From the NCBI RefSeq assembly GCF_015476115.1, contig NZ_CP064295.1:1854001-1918000 (forward strand): a stretch of DNA of 64,000 bases. The letters are read 5' to 3'. Below, piece after piece: positions 6,770-14,718 of this stretch (position 1 is its first letter; the number at the start of each line of letters is the position of its first letter). The position numbers and the translations under genes were made by a program. The DNA comes from Aegicerativicinus sediminis (GTDB taxonomy: Bacteria; Bacteroidota; Bacteroidia; Flavobacteriales; Flavobacteriaceae). A model generated the notes under the pieces. It did no database searches. It was not told where the DNA came from and worked only from the letters and a program-made list of their open reading frames with translations.

Positions 6770-7141
6770 TTATTCAATAAAACCACCATCTCTCCAGGCC
6801 TCAATTCTATCCCTAGAGGTTTGTGGCAACTGCGCTCCGTTAAATGGCATGGCATAACCTGCCTGAGTGCTATTTATTCGCTGTATTAGTTGGTTGTTTT
6901 CTACTGCGCTTTTTACTTGAGAATAGGTGGTCAAGGATACACTGGCACCATTGTTAGGGGTGCTTCCATGACAAGATACACAATTACTGCTCATTATAGG
7001 GGCAATATGAGTATTGTAAGTAATGGTCGTACTCCCAGGATCATTCCCGTTTCCTCCTGGGTCCGTAACATCATCCTCACTGTCACTAGAGCATGATAGA
7101 ATTAATAGGGATGTAAAAACTAAAAGAGATAACTTTTTCAT
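6770..7141 (-). CDS. monoheme c-type cytochrome lipoprotein
   Basis: A 123-residue protein. The signal ends at LILSCSS (Cys17, lipobox). A Gly/Asp-rich linker follows, then a single heme-binding CVSCH at about residues 55-59. A Met (YAMPFNG), about residue 96, is the likely sixth heme ligand. The fold is a short class-I-like cytochrome c, similar to the heme domains attached to surface proteins in Bacteroidota. It lies 3 nt upstream of yceI and in one operon with the cupredoxin gene, suggesting electron exchange between the two (inference). Confidence 0.86.
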   Translation of the reverse strand: MKKLSLLVFTSLLILSCSSDSEDDVTDPGGNGNDPGSTTITYNTHIAPIMSSNCVSCHGSTPNNGASVSLTTYSQVKSAVENNQLIQRINSTQAGYAMPFNGAQLPQTSRDRIEAWRDGGFIE

Positions 7142-7152
7142 AGCATTAAATT

Positions 7153-8004
7153 TTAAAAGGTTCTACTTAGATTAAAACCAAAATATATTATGCCTTCACC
7201 CCAGTCTCCCGAGGCTTGGCTTAAAAAATAATTGGTGTTCATAGGTTGTGCATTGGTAAAATGCATTTGGAAAACGTGTCCACCTGTTTCCAGGTCTAAT
7301 CCGATGGAAAAAGGATTTTTAAATGGTGATGAATCGGCACGGTTAAGATGCCAGCCATAATCCATATTCAAGGAAAAGCGTCTTCCCAATTTATAGCGTC
7401 CACCCACACCCAAGGCAAACTGTGAATTATCCTGTTCATTATTGGAAACATAATTGTCATGGAAATATGTGGGGATTATTTCCAAGGAAAGCTTATCGGT
7501 CATTTTTCGTGAAATAAGCAATTGTGTGGCATAACTTACCCGATGTTTAAATTCTAATCCGGGTAAATTATCTGTGTCATAATCCGTATTTATCATCAAA
7601 GAATTGTAACCGACGATGGTAACAGGAAATCCGTTTACTTTTTGACTTATAAGTCGATATTTTAAGGCACCCTCATAAATTTTTTGGTAAGAACTTCTAG
7701 ATACACTCACATTCAGCCATTCGGTTACTCCATAAACAAAATTTAAGCGTGTAACAGCATCGTCTAATCCAAAAAAGCTGTCGAATCCTCGATCGATACT
7801 TCCGAATCTGTGTGAAACAATAAAGGTTAATTCTTTGTGGGCTACCAGTTTAGTAGATTCAAAATTTACAATTTTAAGGCCTTTGAAAACCGCTATTACA
7901 TCCGTATCTGTTTCATCGGTATCAATTTCGTTTAAGAGGTCATCTTGAGCGTTGATAAAAAGAGGTACTAAAACTAAAAGAAAGAGAAATAGTAAATGTT
8001 TCAT
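7153..8004 (-). CDS. DUF5777 family outer-membrane beta-barrel protein
   Basis: A 283-residue protein with a signal peptide to about residue 19 (FINAQ) and then alternating amphipathic strands ending in the aromatic GFNLSRTF typical of an outer-membrane barrel C-terminus. The LTFIVSHRFGSIDRGFDSFFGLDDA block is characteristic of DUF5777. The family is repeatedly encoded beside YceI and c-type cytochrome genes. Its function is unknown; a channel or a scaffold for the exported redox proteins are possibilities. It is spaced 11 nt from the cytochrome gene and 1 nt from the cupredoxin gene. Confidence 0.82.
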   Translation of the reverse strand: MKHLLFLFLLVLVPLFINAQDDLLNEIDTDETDTDVIAVFKGLKIVNFESTKLVAHKELTFIVSHRFGSIDRGFDSFFGLDDAVTRLNFVYGVTEWLNVSVSRSSYQKIYEGALKYRLISQKVNGFPVTIVGYNSLMINTDYDTDNLPGLEFKHRVSYATQLLISRKMTDKLSLEIIPTYFHDNYVSNNEQDNSQFALGVGGRYKLGRRFSLNMDYGWHLNRADSSPFKNPFSIGLDLETGGHVFQMHFTNAQPMNTNYFLSQASGDWGEGIIYFGFNLSRTF

Positions 8005-8005
8005 A

Positions 8006-8593
8006 TTACTGTTTTATAAAGCGTTTGGTTTGGGTTAGATTGCCAGATTGGGCCTTTATAAAGTACAGCCCCTGCTGCCATTTAGAAATGTCAATGAGGA
8101 CATCATCTTCGACTAGTTCAAAACTAACCTGCATACGTTGTCCCATCACATTAAAACTCGTTAATGTTATATCTGTTAAGGTAGTTGGGAATTTAAGGGT
8201 TAAGAATTCGCGGGCAGGATTTTTTACAACCGTAAAGCCTATTAGGGCATTGTCATCAACACTTAATGCATTAGAAACAGTTATCACACCGTCCATACCA
8301 GGGTGAAATTCACATTCATAAGGATTTGCACCTTCCAAATTAAATGTTTTTGAATATTTAGAACCTTCACCTGTAAGGCTACCACTGTCGAAGGTTTCGG
8401 TAGATCCTGATTTATTGGTAACGGTATGGGGAAAGGTGTCATCCCAAATCCATTCTACTGTATCGCCAGTTTCAATGTCTAGACTGGCATCTTCGTCGTT
8501 AATGCCAATTTTCCATAATATTTGATAGGTAGTTTGGGCAGATATGATTTGTAGGGGGACTAAGAATAATAGAGCTAATACTAACTGTTTCAT
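8006..8593 (-). CDS. plastocyanin-like cupredoxin with T9SS C-terminal sorting domain
   Basis: A 195-residue protein. A signal peptide (to ISAQ, residue 20) is followed by a cupredoxin domain (about residues 22-107). The type I copper ligands are visible: His in FPHTV, then CEFHPGM, which provides Cys, His and Met. A short linker leads to a type A T9SS sorting domain (about 115-195), with the GFTVVKNPAREFLTLKFP opening and the GLYFIKAQSGN...KRFIKQ ending. The protein should be exported through the outer membrane and attached to the cell surface, giving a surface copper electron carrier. It lies in the YceI-cytochrome-DUF5777 operon. Confidence 0.88.
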   Translation of the reverse strand: MKQLVLALLFLVPLQIISAQTTYQILWKIGINDEDASLDIETGDTVEWIWDDTFPHTVTNKSGSTETFDSGSLTGEGSKYSKTFNLEGANPYECEFHPGMDGVITVSNALSVDDNALIGFTVVKNPAREFLTLKFPTTLTDITLTSFNVMGQRMQVSFELVEDDVLIDISKWQQGLYFIKAQSGNLTQTKRFIKQ

Positions 8594-8595
8594 TG

Positions 8596-8991
8596 CTAAA
8601 GGTCTTTATTGGTTATAACTGTACATTGGTCTAATTTTAATTCTCCAAGTAGGTCGTCAAAGCCAATTAATCTGCCTTTTATAGTTATACTAGTTCCTTT
8701 AGTAGTTTTAGATATTGATGGAGTCTGGTCAAATTCGCAGTAAATGTTGTTTTCAATTACTAAGGACTTTTCCTGTATGCCGGTTAATTCTCCCTGAATT
8801 TGAATGGTGTTATTGAGATATTTAAGTTCATTTTCTTTGGAATTGTTTTGAAATTCCTTAATCAGTTTTTCTGCCTCTATACTTAGGCTTGGTTTCTCCT
8901 CTGATATATTCCTGTGGTCTTGGTTGATATATAGATAGCCCAATACACCCAAAACACAAATGCTGATTATTAAGAGGATTAATTTTTTCAT
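8596..8991 (-). CDS. membrane-anchored OB-fold (tRNA_anti-like) protein
   Basis: A 131-residue protein. One N-terminal transmembrane anchor (residues 3-22) precedes a charged linker, then an OB-like domain (about 48-130) with the IQIQGELTGIQEKSLVIEN and ITIKGRLIGFDDLLGELKLDQC strands characteristic of the tRNA_anti-like family. Such domains occur in small envelope proteins of Bacteroidota, with no known nucleic-acid role. It is the first gene of the five-gene redox operon, and its leader (9018-9091) carries strong secondary structure. Confidence 0.78.
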   Translation of the reverse strand: MKKLILLIISICVLGVLGYLYINQDHRNISEEKPSLSIEAEKLIKEFQNNSKENELKYLNNTIQIQGELTGIQEKSLVIENNIYCEFDQTPSISKTTKGTSITIKGRLIGFDDLLGELKLDQCTVITNKDL

Positions 8992-9017
8992 TTTTTTTGA
9001 TGATTCTTTTGGTTTAA

Positions 9018-9091
9018 CTGCCCCAGTTATACTGGGGCAGCACCAACCAAATGCGGTCTTAGCCTTTTTGGGTGCTAGGGTGTAGACCGCA
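9018..9091 (-). promoter_or_regulatory. structured leader element with two hairpins and a possible pseudoknot
   Basis: Stem 1 pairs 9052-9059 with 9084-9091 (TGCGGTCT/AGACCGCA). Stem 2 pairs 9018-9027 with 9031-9040 (CTGCCCCAGT/ACTGGGGCAG, 3 nt loop). In addition, GGTGC at 9071-9075 in the loop of stem 1 is complementary to GCACC at 9040-9044, between the stems, which would make an interlocked fold. There is no T-run after stem 2 on the minus strand, so a simple terminator is unlikely. It lies between the lipoprotein stop at 9124 and the start of the redox operon at 8991. Confidence 0.55.
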
Positions 9092-9123
9092 AACTATTTC
9101 TCTTTTTCATATTTATTTTCACC

Positions 9124-9594
9124 CTAAGCTTTGCTAAATGTTAATAGGTCTATATCGCCGCTTCCACTGCTATCATCTTCTAGATCTATTCTCGAGTTGG
9201 AGAAATTCATAACATGCCAATCATCTATTAGGTCATCAAAATCATGATCTTCGGGCACATTAAATGACAAATTAAAGTGCATATGGTCTTGTGAGTCATC
9301 ATCCTCAGATGTAATGCTCCACGTACCATTAATTGTTACGTCTCCTTTTTGCGCGATAACATTTCCATTACTGTTAAACTGGAAAATATACCCGCTATAA
9401 TCTGAAGTTTCATTCTGGCCAGAATCTATGTAGTTGGAAATAATCCAGTTGCTACCAATAGTATTTTGTACCAGTTGTTCATTTAGTGTGTTGTCATTAT
9501 TACTGTCATCGCTGGAGCAGTTTATAAGACAAACACTTAAAAGAATGCCTAGGCACGGATATATTACCCACCTTTTAATTGCATTCGCTTTCAT
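9124..9594 (-). CDS. acidic lipoprotein with lipocalin-like domain
   Basis: A 156-residue protein is predicted from the ATG at 9594 (MKANAIKRW), which gives a proper lipoprotein signal with lipobox LINC. The longer frame from 9657 lies inside the upstream gene and is not preferred. The mature part holds a WIISNYIDSG...GYIFQFNSNGNV...GTWSI pattern, typical of lipocalin-like Bacteroidota lipoproteins, and is rich in Asp/Ser. The same pattern occurs at the C-terminus of the adjacent upstream gene, with which it overlaps by 20 nt. The function is unknown; the protein is presumably at the cell surface or in the periplasm. Confidence 0.76.
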   Translation of the reverse strand: MKANAIKRWVIYPCLGILLSVCLINCSSDDSNNDNTLNEQLVQNTIGSNWIISNYIDSGQNETSDYSGYIFQFNSNGNVIAQKGDVTINGTWSITSEDDDSQDHMHFNLSFNVPEDHDFDDLIDDWHVMNFSNSRIDLEDDSSGSGDIDLLTFSKA

Positions 9595-10627
9595 ATCGCA
9601 TACGGTCGTTTTCTCCTTTACGGAAATTAATTTTTGTTTCTCCATAACTATTTTCAATTTTATGTAGTCTCCAGTTATTATTACAATAAGGCATTTCGGG
9701 GATATTTATAGTTACTATTAAGTCATTGTCTTGACCAGATGTTTCGAAGGTTCCATAATACAATTCGCCATCATAATCTACAGTTATTTTGCCGTCCCTC
9801 GAGAATTGAAAGCTATACCCCTCATAATAATCATCATAATCATAATCGTAACGTTCCAGTTTATCAACCTCCCAATAATCACATTGGGTTAGGATATCTA
9901 GTAGGTTATCTGGTGTACAACCGTAACAATCATCATCCCGAAAATCGAGGTCGTCATCTTCATTGCAAAAATCTTCATAAGCTGCCAGGGTAGATTGTAA
10001 TTCTTGAATGTTATTAACGGTTAGGGTTTCTTCGTCGGAGGTTTTTAAAACCAAGGGAAATTGGATAGATACAACATCTGCCGGTGTAAGGGAAGACAGA
10101 AAATCGAACATGTCGTTGTCCGTAAAAATGTTATAGGTGTCTATGCTTTCTGTTGCAATATTGAAAGATAAAAATGTAACCGGATAGACAAAATCGATAC
10201 ATTCAATGTCGTCATCACTACCATCTTGTGGGCAGCTTTCTATATAATCTTCTAATTGGTCCTCATTTACTATAGTCACTATATTAAAATCTGAGGTTAA
10301 AACCTGAAATGGATAAATTAAGTCGTAGTCATCATCGTTCTTCTCATCCAACAAGTCCTCCAATAAGTCAAGATCTTCCAAAGAGTTAATGACAATGGTC
10401 TCATCATCAATCTCAACTTCAACTGGAAAAATCACCGTGAGGCAACTTGCCTTGTCAATAATATTATCTCTAGAACCATCTAATAAGCTAGTATTTTCCA
10501 TTAAGATGGCGGCTGTAGAACTTGCCACCAACTGTTCTTCTTCAGATGGGGCATAAAAGTCGATGCTCTCCTTTCTACAGGAAACAACTAGGGTTAGAAT
10601 CAAAACGAAAATTAATAGGCGTTTCAT
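9575..10627 (-). CDS. large acidic lipoprotein with C-terminal lipocalin-like domain
   Basis: A 350-residue protein is predicted from the ATG at 10627 (MKRLLIFVLI), with lipobox VVSC. Residues ~45-235 contain three similar blocks. Each begins with a CLTVIFPVEV-, IDFVYPVTFL- or VSIQFPLVLK-type strand and continues with an Asn/Glu-rich 'edL..L' helix, so internal duplication is likely. The last ~100 residues repeat the lipocalin-like pattern of the downstream gene (GYSFQFSRDGKITV...YGTFETSG). The protein is very acidic, with long Asp runs. The function is unknown. It is transcribed divergently from the ECF sigma gene across about 136 bp and may belong to its regulon (inference). Confidence 0.78.
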   Translation of the reverse strand: MKRLLIFVLILTLVVSCRKESIDFYAPSEEEQLVASSTAAILMENTSLLDGSRDNIIDKASCLTVIFPVEVEIDDETIVINSLEDLDLLEDLLDEKNDDDYDLIYPFQVLTSDFNIVTIVNEDQLEDYIESCPQDGSDDDIECIDFVYPVTFLSFNIATESIDTYNIFTDNDMFDFLSSLTPADVVSIQFPLVLKTSDEETLTVNNIQELQSTLAAYEDFCNEDDDLDFRDDDCYGCTPDNLLDILTQCDYWEVDKLERYDYDYDDYYEGYSFQFSRDGKITVDYDGELYYGTFETSGQDNDLIVTINIPEMPYCNNNWRLHKIENSYGETKINFRKGENDRMRYESECN

Positions 10628-10763
10628 AAAGACTACTTTGCTTTCTTTATAATTAAACAACTGACCGCTTCCAAATCCTGAAAATTTGTAAATTTTTTTT
10701 TCATCATTATACTAATTGGGCTTATTCAGATAATTTTTACATTTAACCAACTAACTAATTTTT

Positions 10764-11285
10764 GTGGCGAAGAAGGAGGAATCACATATTTGCGAGGAAC
10801 AACGGTTTAGGTCTCTTTATGAGCAGCATGCCAAGCCTCTCCATGATTTTTTATACTACAAGTTCGGGGAGGAAGTACATGCAAAAGATAAGGTGCAAGA
10901 CGCCTTTGTTACTTTGTGGAACAATTGTAAAAAGGTAAGTCTAGCCAAAGCTAAATCGTATCTTTTTACGGTTGCCAATAATTTTGCCTTGAATGATATG
11001 AAGCATAAAAAGGTTGTTTTAAAATATAAGAACATAAAACCTCAATCGGTAACACATCAGAATCCACAATTTTTATTGGAGGAAAAACAATATTTAGATC
11101 GTTACCAAAAAGCTCTTGCCATGCTAGGGGAGGAACAGCGGGTCGCCTTTATGTTAAATAAGGTTGAGGGGAAATCCCACCAAGAGATAGCTGATCTTTT
11201 GGGGGTTACTAAAAAGGTAGTTGAGTATAGAATTTATAGTGCTTTAAAACAACTAAAATTAAATTTAGATGATTTTTCGGTTTAA
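10764..11285 (+). CDS. ECF RNA polymerase sigma factor, FecI-like
   Basis: A 173-residue sigma-70 factor with region 2 (about residues 13-80: RSLYEQHAKPLHDFLYYKFG, DKVQDAFVTLW) and region 4 (about 115-170: QRVAFMLNKVEGKSHQEIADLLG, then a helix-turn-helix ending YRIYSALKQLK). The start is GTG at 10764; no in-frame ATG lies nearby. It is followed by a FecR anti-sigma gene and an STN-domain TonB receptor, the standard arrangement for cell-surface signalling. In that scheme ligand binding at the receptor releases this factor to transcribe the receptor and nearby genes. Confidence 0.9.
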   Translation: MAKKEESHICEEQRFRSLYEQHAKPLHDFLYYKFGEEVHAKDKVQDAFVTLWNNCKKVSLAKAKSYLFTVANNFALNDMKHKKVVLKYKNIKPQSVTHQNPQFLLEEKQYLDRYQKALAMLGEEQRVAFMLNKVEGKSHQEIADLLGVTKKVVEYRIYSALKQLKLNLDDFSV

Positions 11286-11333
11286 TTTTCAGGAGAATGG
11301 GTTTCACGATTGTTATATTGTAAAGAATTGAAC

Positions 11334-12227
11334 ATGACCGAGGAGGAATTGGTGAAAAAATGGCTAGCTCAAGAGCTATCCGAAGAAGAGCAGCAACGCT
11401 TCGACGCTTTAAAAGATTCGGAAGATTTTAAGCGTATAGTAAGTGCTGCCCAAAATTTTGCAAAACCAACTTCTGAAACCCCTTATACTTTCAAAGAGTT
11501 TAAGGATAAAGCTTCAGTGCAACGTCCAAAAACCAATTTGTGGTATCTTAGAATTGCTAGTATTTTGGTGCTGGCATTCTCCATTTATATGTTGTGGTTT
11601 TACCCTTCCAGTATTGTAAAGGAGGCTAAATTTGCAGAGAATGAAAGTTTTTCGCTTCCAGATAATTCCGAGGTGGTTTTAAATGCAGGCAGTAGGCTAA
11701 CTTTTAATGAGGATGCTTGGCCAGATCAAAGAATTTTAGAATTAGATGGTGAGGCGTATTTCTCCGTCACTTCTGGAAAGACGTTTAGTGTGCAAACCAA
11801 GATGGGTACTATAACCGTTGTAGGGACCCAGTTTAATGTTGCAATCAGAAATTCGTTTTTGGAAGTTACCTGTTACGAAGGCAAGGTAAGGGTTGAATTT
11901 GACGAATTTTCTAAAATTTTGAATCCAGGTGAAAGGGTAGTTAAATTGTTTGATGAGGTACGCTTGCAAACTGTGGACGATATTTCACCGGATTGGCGTG
12001 ATGGTATGAGTAAGTTTGATAATGTTCCATTTTATATAGTTTGTGATGAGTTAGAGCGTCAATTTAATGTGGATTTACAGTTAGAAGATATAGATGAATC
12101 AAGAAAATTTAATGGGGCTTTCCCGAATAACAATTTGGAGAATGCCTTATCAGCAATAACCAAACCAATGAATTTAGGTTTTACAATTAGGTCCAACCGG
12201 GTTGTAATCCATGCCGAACACAATTAA
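11334..12227 (+). CDS. FecR family anti-sigma factor
   Basis: A 297-residue protein is predicted from the ATG at 11334 (MTEEELVKKWL); a longer TTG-started frame from 11310 is less likely. An N-terminal cytoplasmic helical domain is followed by one transmembrane helix (about residues 73-92, LRIASILVLAFSIYMLWFY), then a periplasmic FecR domain (ESFSLPDNSEVVLNAGSRLTF, GEAYFSV, GTQFNV) and a C-terminal DUF4974-like/STN-type segment. It should hold the sigma factor inactive and pass on the signal from the TonB receptor that follows, whose start overlaps it by 17 nt. Confidence 0.9.
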   Translation: MTEEELVKKWLAQELSEEEQQRFDALKDSEDFKRIVSAAQNFAKPTSETPYTFKEFKDKASVQRPKTNLWYLRIASILVLAFSIYMLWFYPSSIVKEAKFAENESFSLPDNSEVVLNAGSRLTFNEDAWPDQRILELDGEAYFSVTSGKTFSVQTKMGTITVVGTQFNVAIRNSFLEVTCYEGKVRVEFDEFSKILNPGERVVKLFDEVRLQTVDDISPDWRDGMSKFDNVPFYIVCDELERQFNVDLQLEDIDESRKFNGAFPNNNLENALSAITKPMNLGFTIRSNRVVIHAEHN

Positions 12228-14718
12228 AAAAAATGTCATACTTGGGTGCCTTTTGTATGCTCTGAGCCTTTTTGGTCAGCAGCCTGATATCTCCATGCCC
12301 TTAATTGATATTATTGATTCCTTAGAACAACGTTTCCAAGTAAAATGCAATTATGCCCCTGATATTGTTGAGGATGTCATTGTGTTTAATTTTCCAGCAA
12401 ATGCTAGTTTAGATACATCTCTTGCCTTTTTAAATAATCATACAAACTTAGGATTTGAAAAAACTAATGATCGATTAGTGATAATAACTCCACCGAAGCA
12501 AGTTGCGATTTGTGGTTATTTGAAGGATGCAGAAACTGGCAAATACCTGTTTAATACAGAATTTATTGCGGGTAAGACGGTGGTAAGATCTGATGAAACT
12601 GGTTTTTTCAAAGAAGTCTTTGCCGATTTAGCAGAACCGTTGAGCCTTGAAGTATATGGTTACAAATCTCAAACAATTAATCAACTCAATGTTGCGGGGG
12701 GTTGCCAGATTTTTATTTTGGAATCTCAACCGGAACAGCTATCAGAAATAATTATCACCAACTACCTAACAAAAGGAATAGACAAGCTAAATGATGGGTC
12801 CTTTAGTATCAATACCAATGAATTTAGCATACTGCCGGGACTAGTTGAATCAGATGTGCTGCATACAGTGCAAATGTTTCCAGGAATTTTCAGTATCAAC
12901 GAAACAGTTTCAGAAATTAGTATTCGAGGAGGCACAAGCGACCAAAATTTAATCCTTTGGGATGGTATAAAAATGTATCAAACCGGACATTTCTTTGGGC
13001 TAATTTCAATGTTTAATCCCCAAATGACACAAAAGGTAAGTCTTATAAAAAATGGGTCGAGCCCGGCTCTTGGTGATGGTACATCTGGCACAATCTCTTT
13101 AGAAACAGAAGATGTGGTTAACAATGTTTTTAAAGCCAGCTTTGGGCTAAATCTTTTAAACGCAAGTATGTTTATGGACATGCCATTGGGCGAAAAATCA
13201 TCCTTGCAATTAGCGGCGCGTAAAGGGTTAAGCAAATGGTTTGAAACACCAACCTTTAACCGATATTTTGATAGGATCTCTCAAAACACAGAGGTGGAAC
13301 GTAACTCACAAAATTCAATTTCAAAGGATAAAAATTTTGATTTTTATGACACCAGCCTACGTTATCTGTATCAGATTAGTCCGAAGGATGTGTTTAGGGT
13401 AAATTTTATCCTCACTTATAACGACCTGAGTTTTCAGGAGGGAATTTTGGAAGAAGGACAGTTTAATTCATTAGATAGCAACCTTAGCCAAAATAGTATT
13501 GCTGGTGGTATTACCTATGAGCGTAAATGGAACTCGAAATTTTCAACAGAATTACAGGTTTATGAGACCGATTATTTGCTTGAAGGTACCAATGCAAACG
13601 TTTTTAACAATCAGAGTTTATTTCAAACAAACAAGGTGTCGGAAACGGGTGCGCAGATTTCCTTTTTATATAAATTTTCAAATACTATTGCCCTTAATGG
13701 GGGATACAAGTTTTCGGAAACTGGTATTACGAATGGTAATATTGTCGATAATCCACCTTACCGTTTATCGGTGACAGAGGTTGTTAGGGAACATGCTGGG
13801 TTCTCACAAATAAATATAAAATCAATAAATGCAAACCGTTCTTTAAAGGCTGGTGCTAGATTAAGTTATATTCCAAAATTCGAGAAGACGTTTTTGGAAC
13901 CCCGGATATCATTCTCCCAACGATTACTTCCCGGTATAACAATGGAGTTGCTAGGAGAATTGAAACACCAAACAACCTCTCAATTAATCAATTACCGAAC
14001 AGATTTTTTAGGAATTGAAAAACGGCGCTGGTTTTTGGCGGATGAAGAAATGATACCAGTTATTAGAAGTCAACAAATATCCCTAGGCTTCTATTATGAA
14101 AAGCAACAATGGTTGCTGAGTGCAGAAGGGTATTATAAAAAATTAAAAGGTTTAACCTCCCAAAGCCAGGCGTTTCAAAATCAGTATGAATTAATACAGA
14201 CGCATGGATCTAACACTGTGTATGGTTTGGATGTGTTGGTTCAGAAAAAATTTGAAAATATTGAATTTTGGTTGAGCTACGGACTAATGGATAATAATTA
14301 TTTGTTTAAGGACATTGCCGAAGACGCTTTTCCTAGTAATTATGACATAACTCATAATAGTTCGTTTGGCAGTGCCCTTAACTTGGGTAATTTACAGCTT
14401 TCAATGGGCTTGCATTGGCGAACCGGAAAGCCCATAACCTTACCGTTAGATGGGAATGAAGTTATTGAGGACACGGTTAATTTTGGACAAGTAAATGCCT
14501 ATAGGTTGGAAGATTATTTCCGTGTAGATGCCTCAGCAATTTATAATCTAGGTTTAAAAAGTGGAAGCGATCTAATTTTTGGTATATCACTTTGGAATAT
14601 GTTCAATACTGGTAACGTCTTAGATGATTTTTATCGTATTGAAGAAAACCAAGTTAAAGCATCGTACCAAAATGGCCTGCAATTTACTCCTAATGCCCTT
14701 ATCCGTTGGGAACTTTAA
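12211..14718 (+). CDS. TonB-dependent outer-membrane receptor with STN signalling domain
   Basis: An 835-residue protein. After the signal peptide (to FGQ), an STN domain (about residues 30-90: IIDSLEQRFQVKCNYAP) contacts the FecR periplasmic domain. A carboxypeptidase-regulatory-like module follows (about 95-165), then the plug (about 170-290; SISIRGGTSDQNLILWDGI-type segment) and a beta-barrel to residue 835. The protein is a transducer-type importer. The ligand is unknown: no SusD partner is encoded, so a glycan SusCD role is unlikely and a siderophore, peptide or other ligand is more plausible (inference). It ends 4 nt inside the convergent MG2-like gene. Confidence 0.88.
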   Translation: MPNTIKKNVILGCLLYALSLFGQQPDISMPLIDIIDSLEQRFQVKCNYAPDIVEDVIVFNFPANASLDTSLAFLNNHTNLGFEKTNDRLVIITPPKQVAICGYLKDAETGKYLFNTEFIAGKTVVRSDETGFFKEVFADLAEPLSLEVYGYKSQTINQLNVAGGCQIFILESQPEQLSEIIITNYLTKGIDKLNDGSFSINTNEFSILPGLVESDVLHTVQMFPGIFSINETVSEISIRGGTSDQNLILWDGIKMYQTGHFFGLISMFNPQMTQKVSLIKNGSSPALGDGTSGTISLETEDVVNNVFKASFGLNLLNASMFMDMPLGEKSSLQLAARKGLSKWFETPTFNRYFDRISQNTEVERNSQNSISKDKNFDFYDTSLRYLYQISPKDVFRVNFILTYNDLSFQEGILEEGQFNSLDSNLSQNSIAGGITYERKWNSKFSTELQVYETDYLLEGTNANVFNNQSLFQTNKVSETGAQISFLYKFSNTIALNGGYKFSETGITNGNIVDNPPYRLSVTEVVREHAGFSQINIKSINANRSLKAGARLSYIPKFEKTFLEPRISFSQRLLPGITMELLGELKHQTTSQLINYRTDFLGIEKRRWFLADEEMIPVIRSQQISLGFYYEKQQWLLSAEGYYKKLKGLTSQSQAFQNQYELIQTHGSNTVYGLDVLVQKKFENIEFWLSYGLMDNNYLFKDIAEDAFPSNYDITHNSSFGSALNLGNLQLSMGLHWRTGKPITLPLDGNEVIEDTVNFGQVNAYRLEDYFRVDASAIYNLGLKSGSDLIFGISLWNMFNTGNVLDDFYRIEENQVKASYQNGLQFTPNALIRWEL

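Noticed and set aside
9739-9993. His/Asn-rich plus-strand open frame
   Set aside because: Complement of the Asp-rich coding of the acidic lipoprotein; composition artefact.
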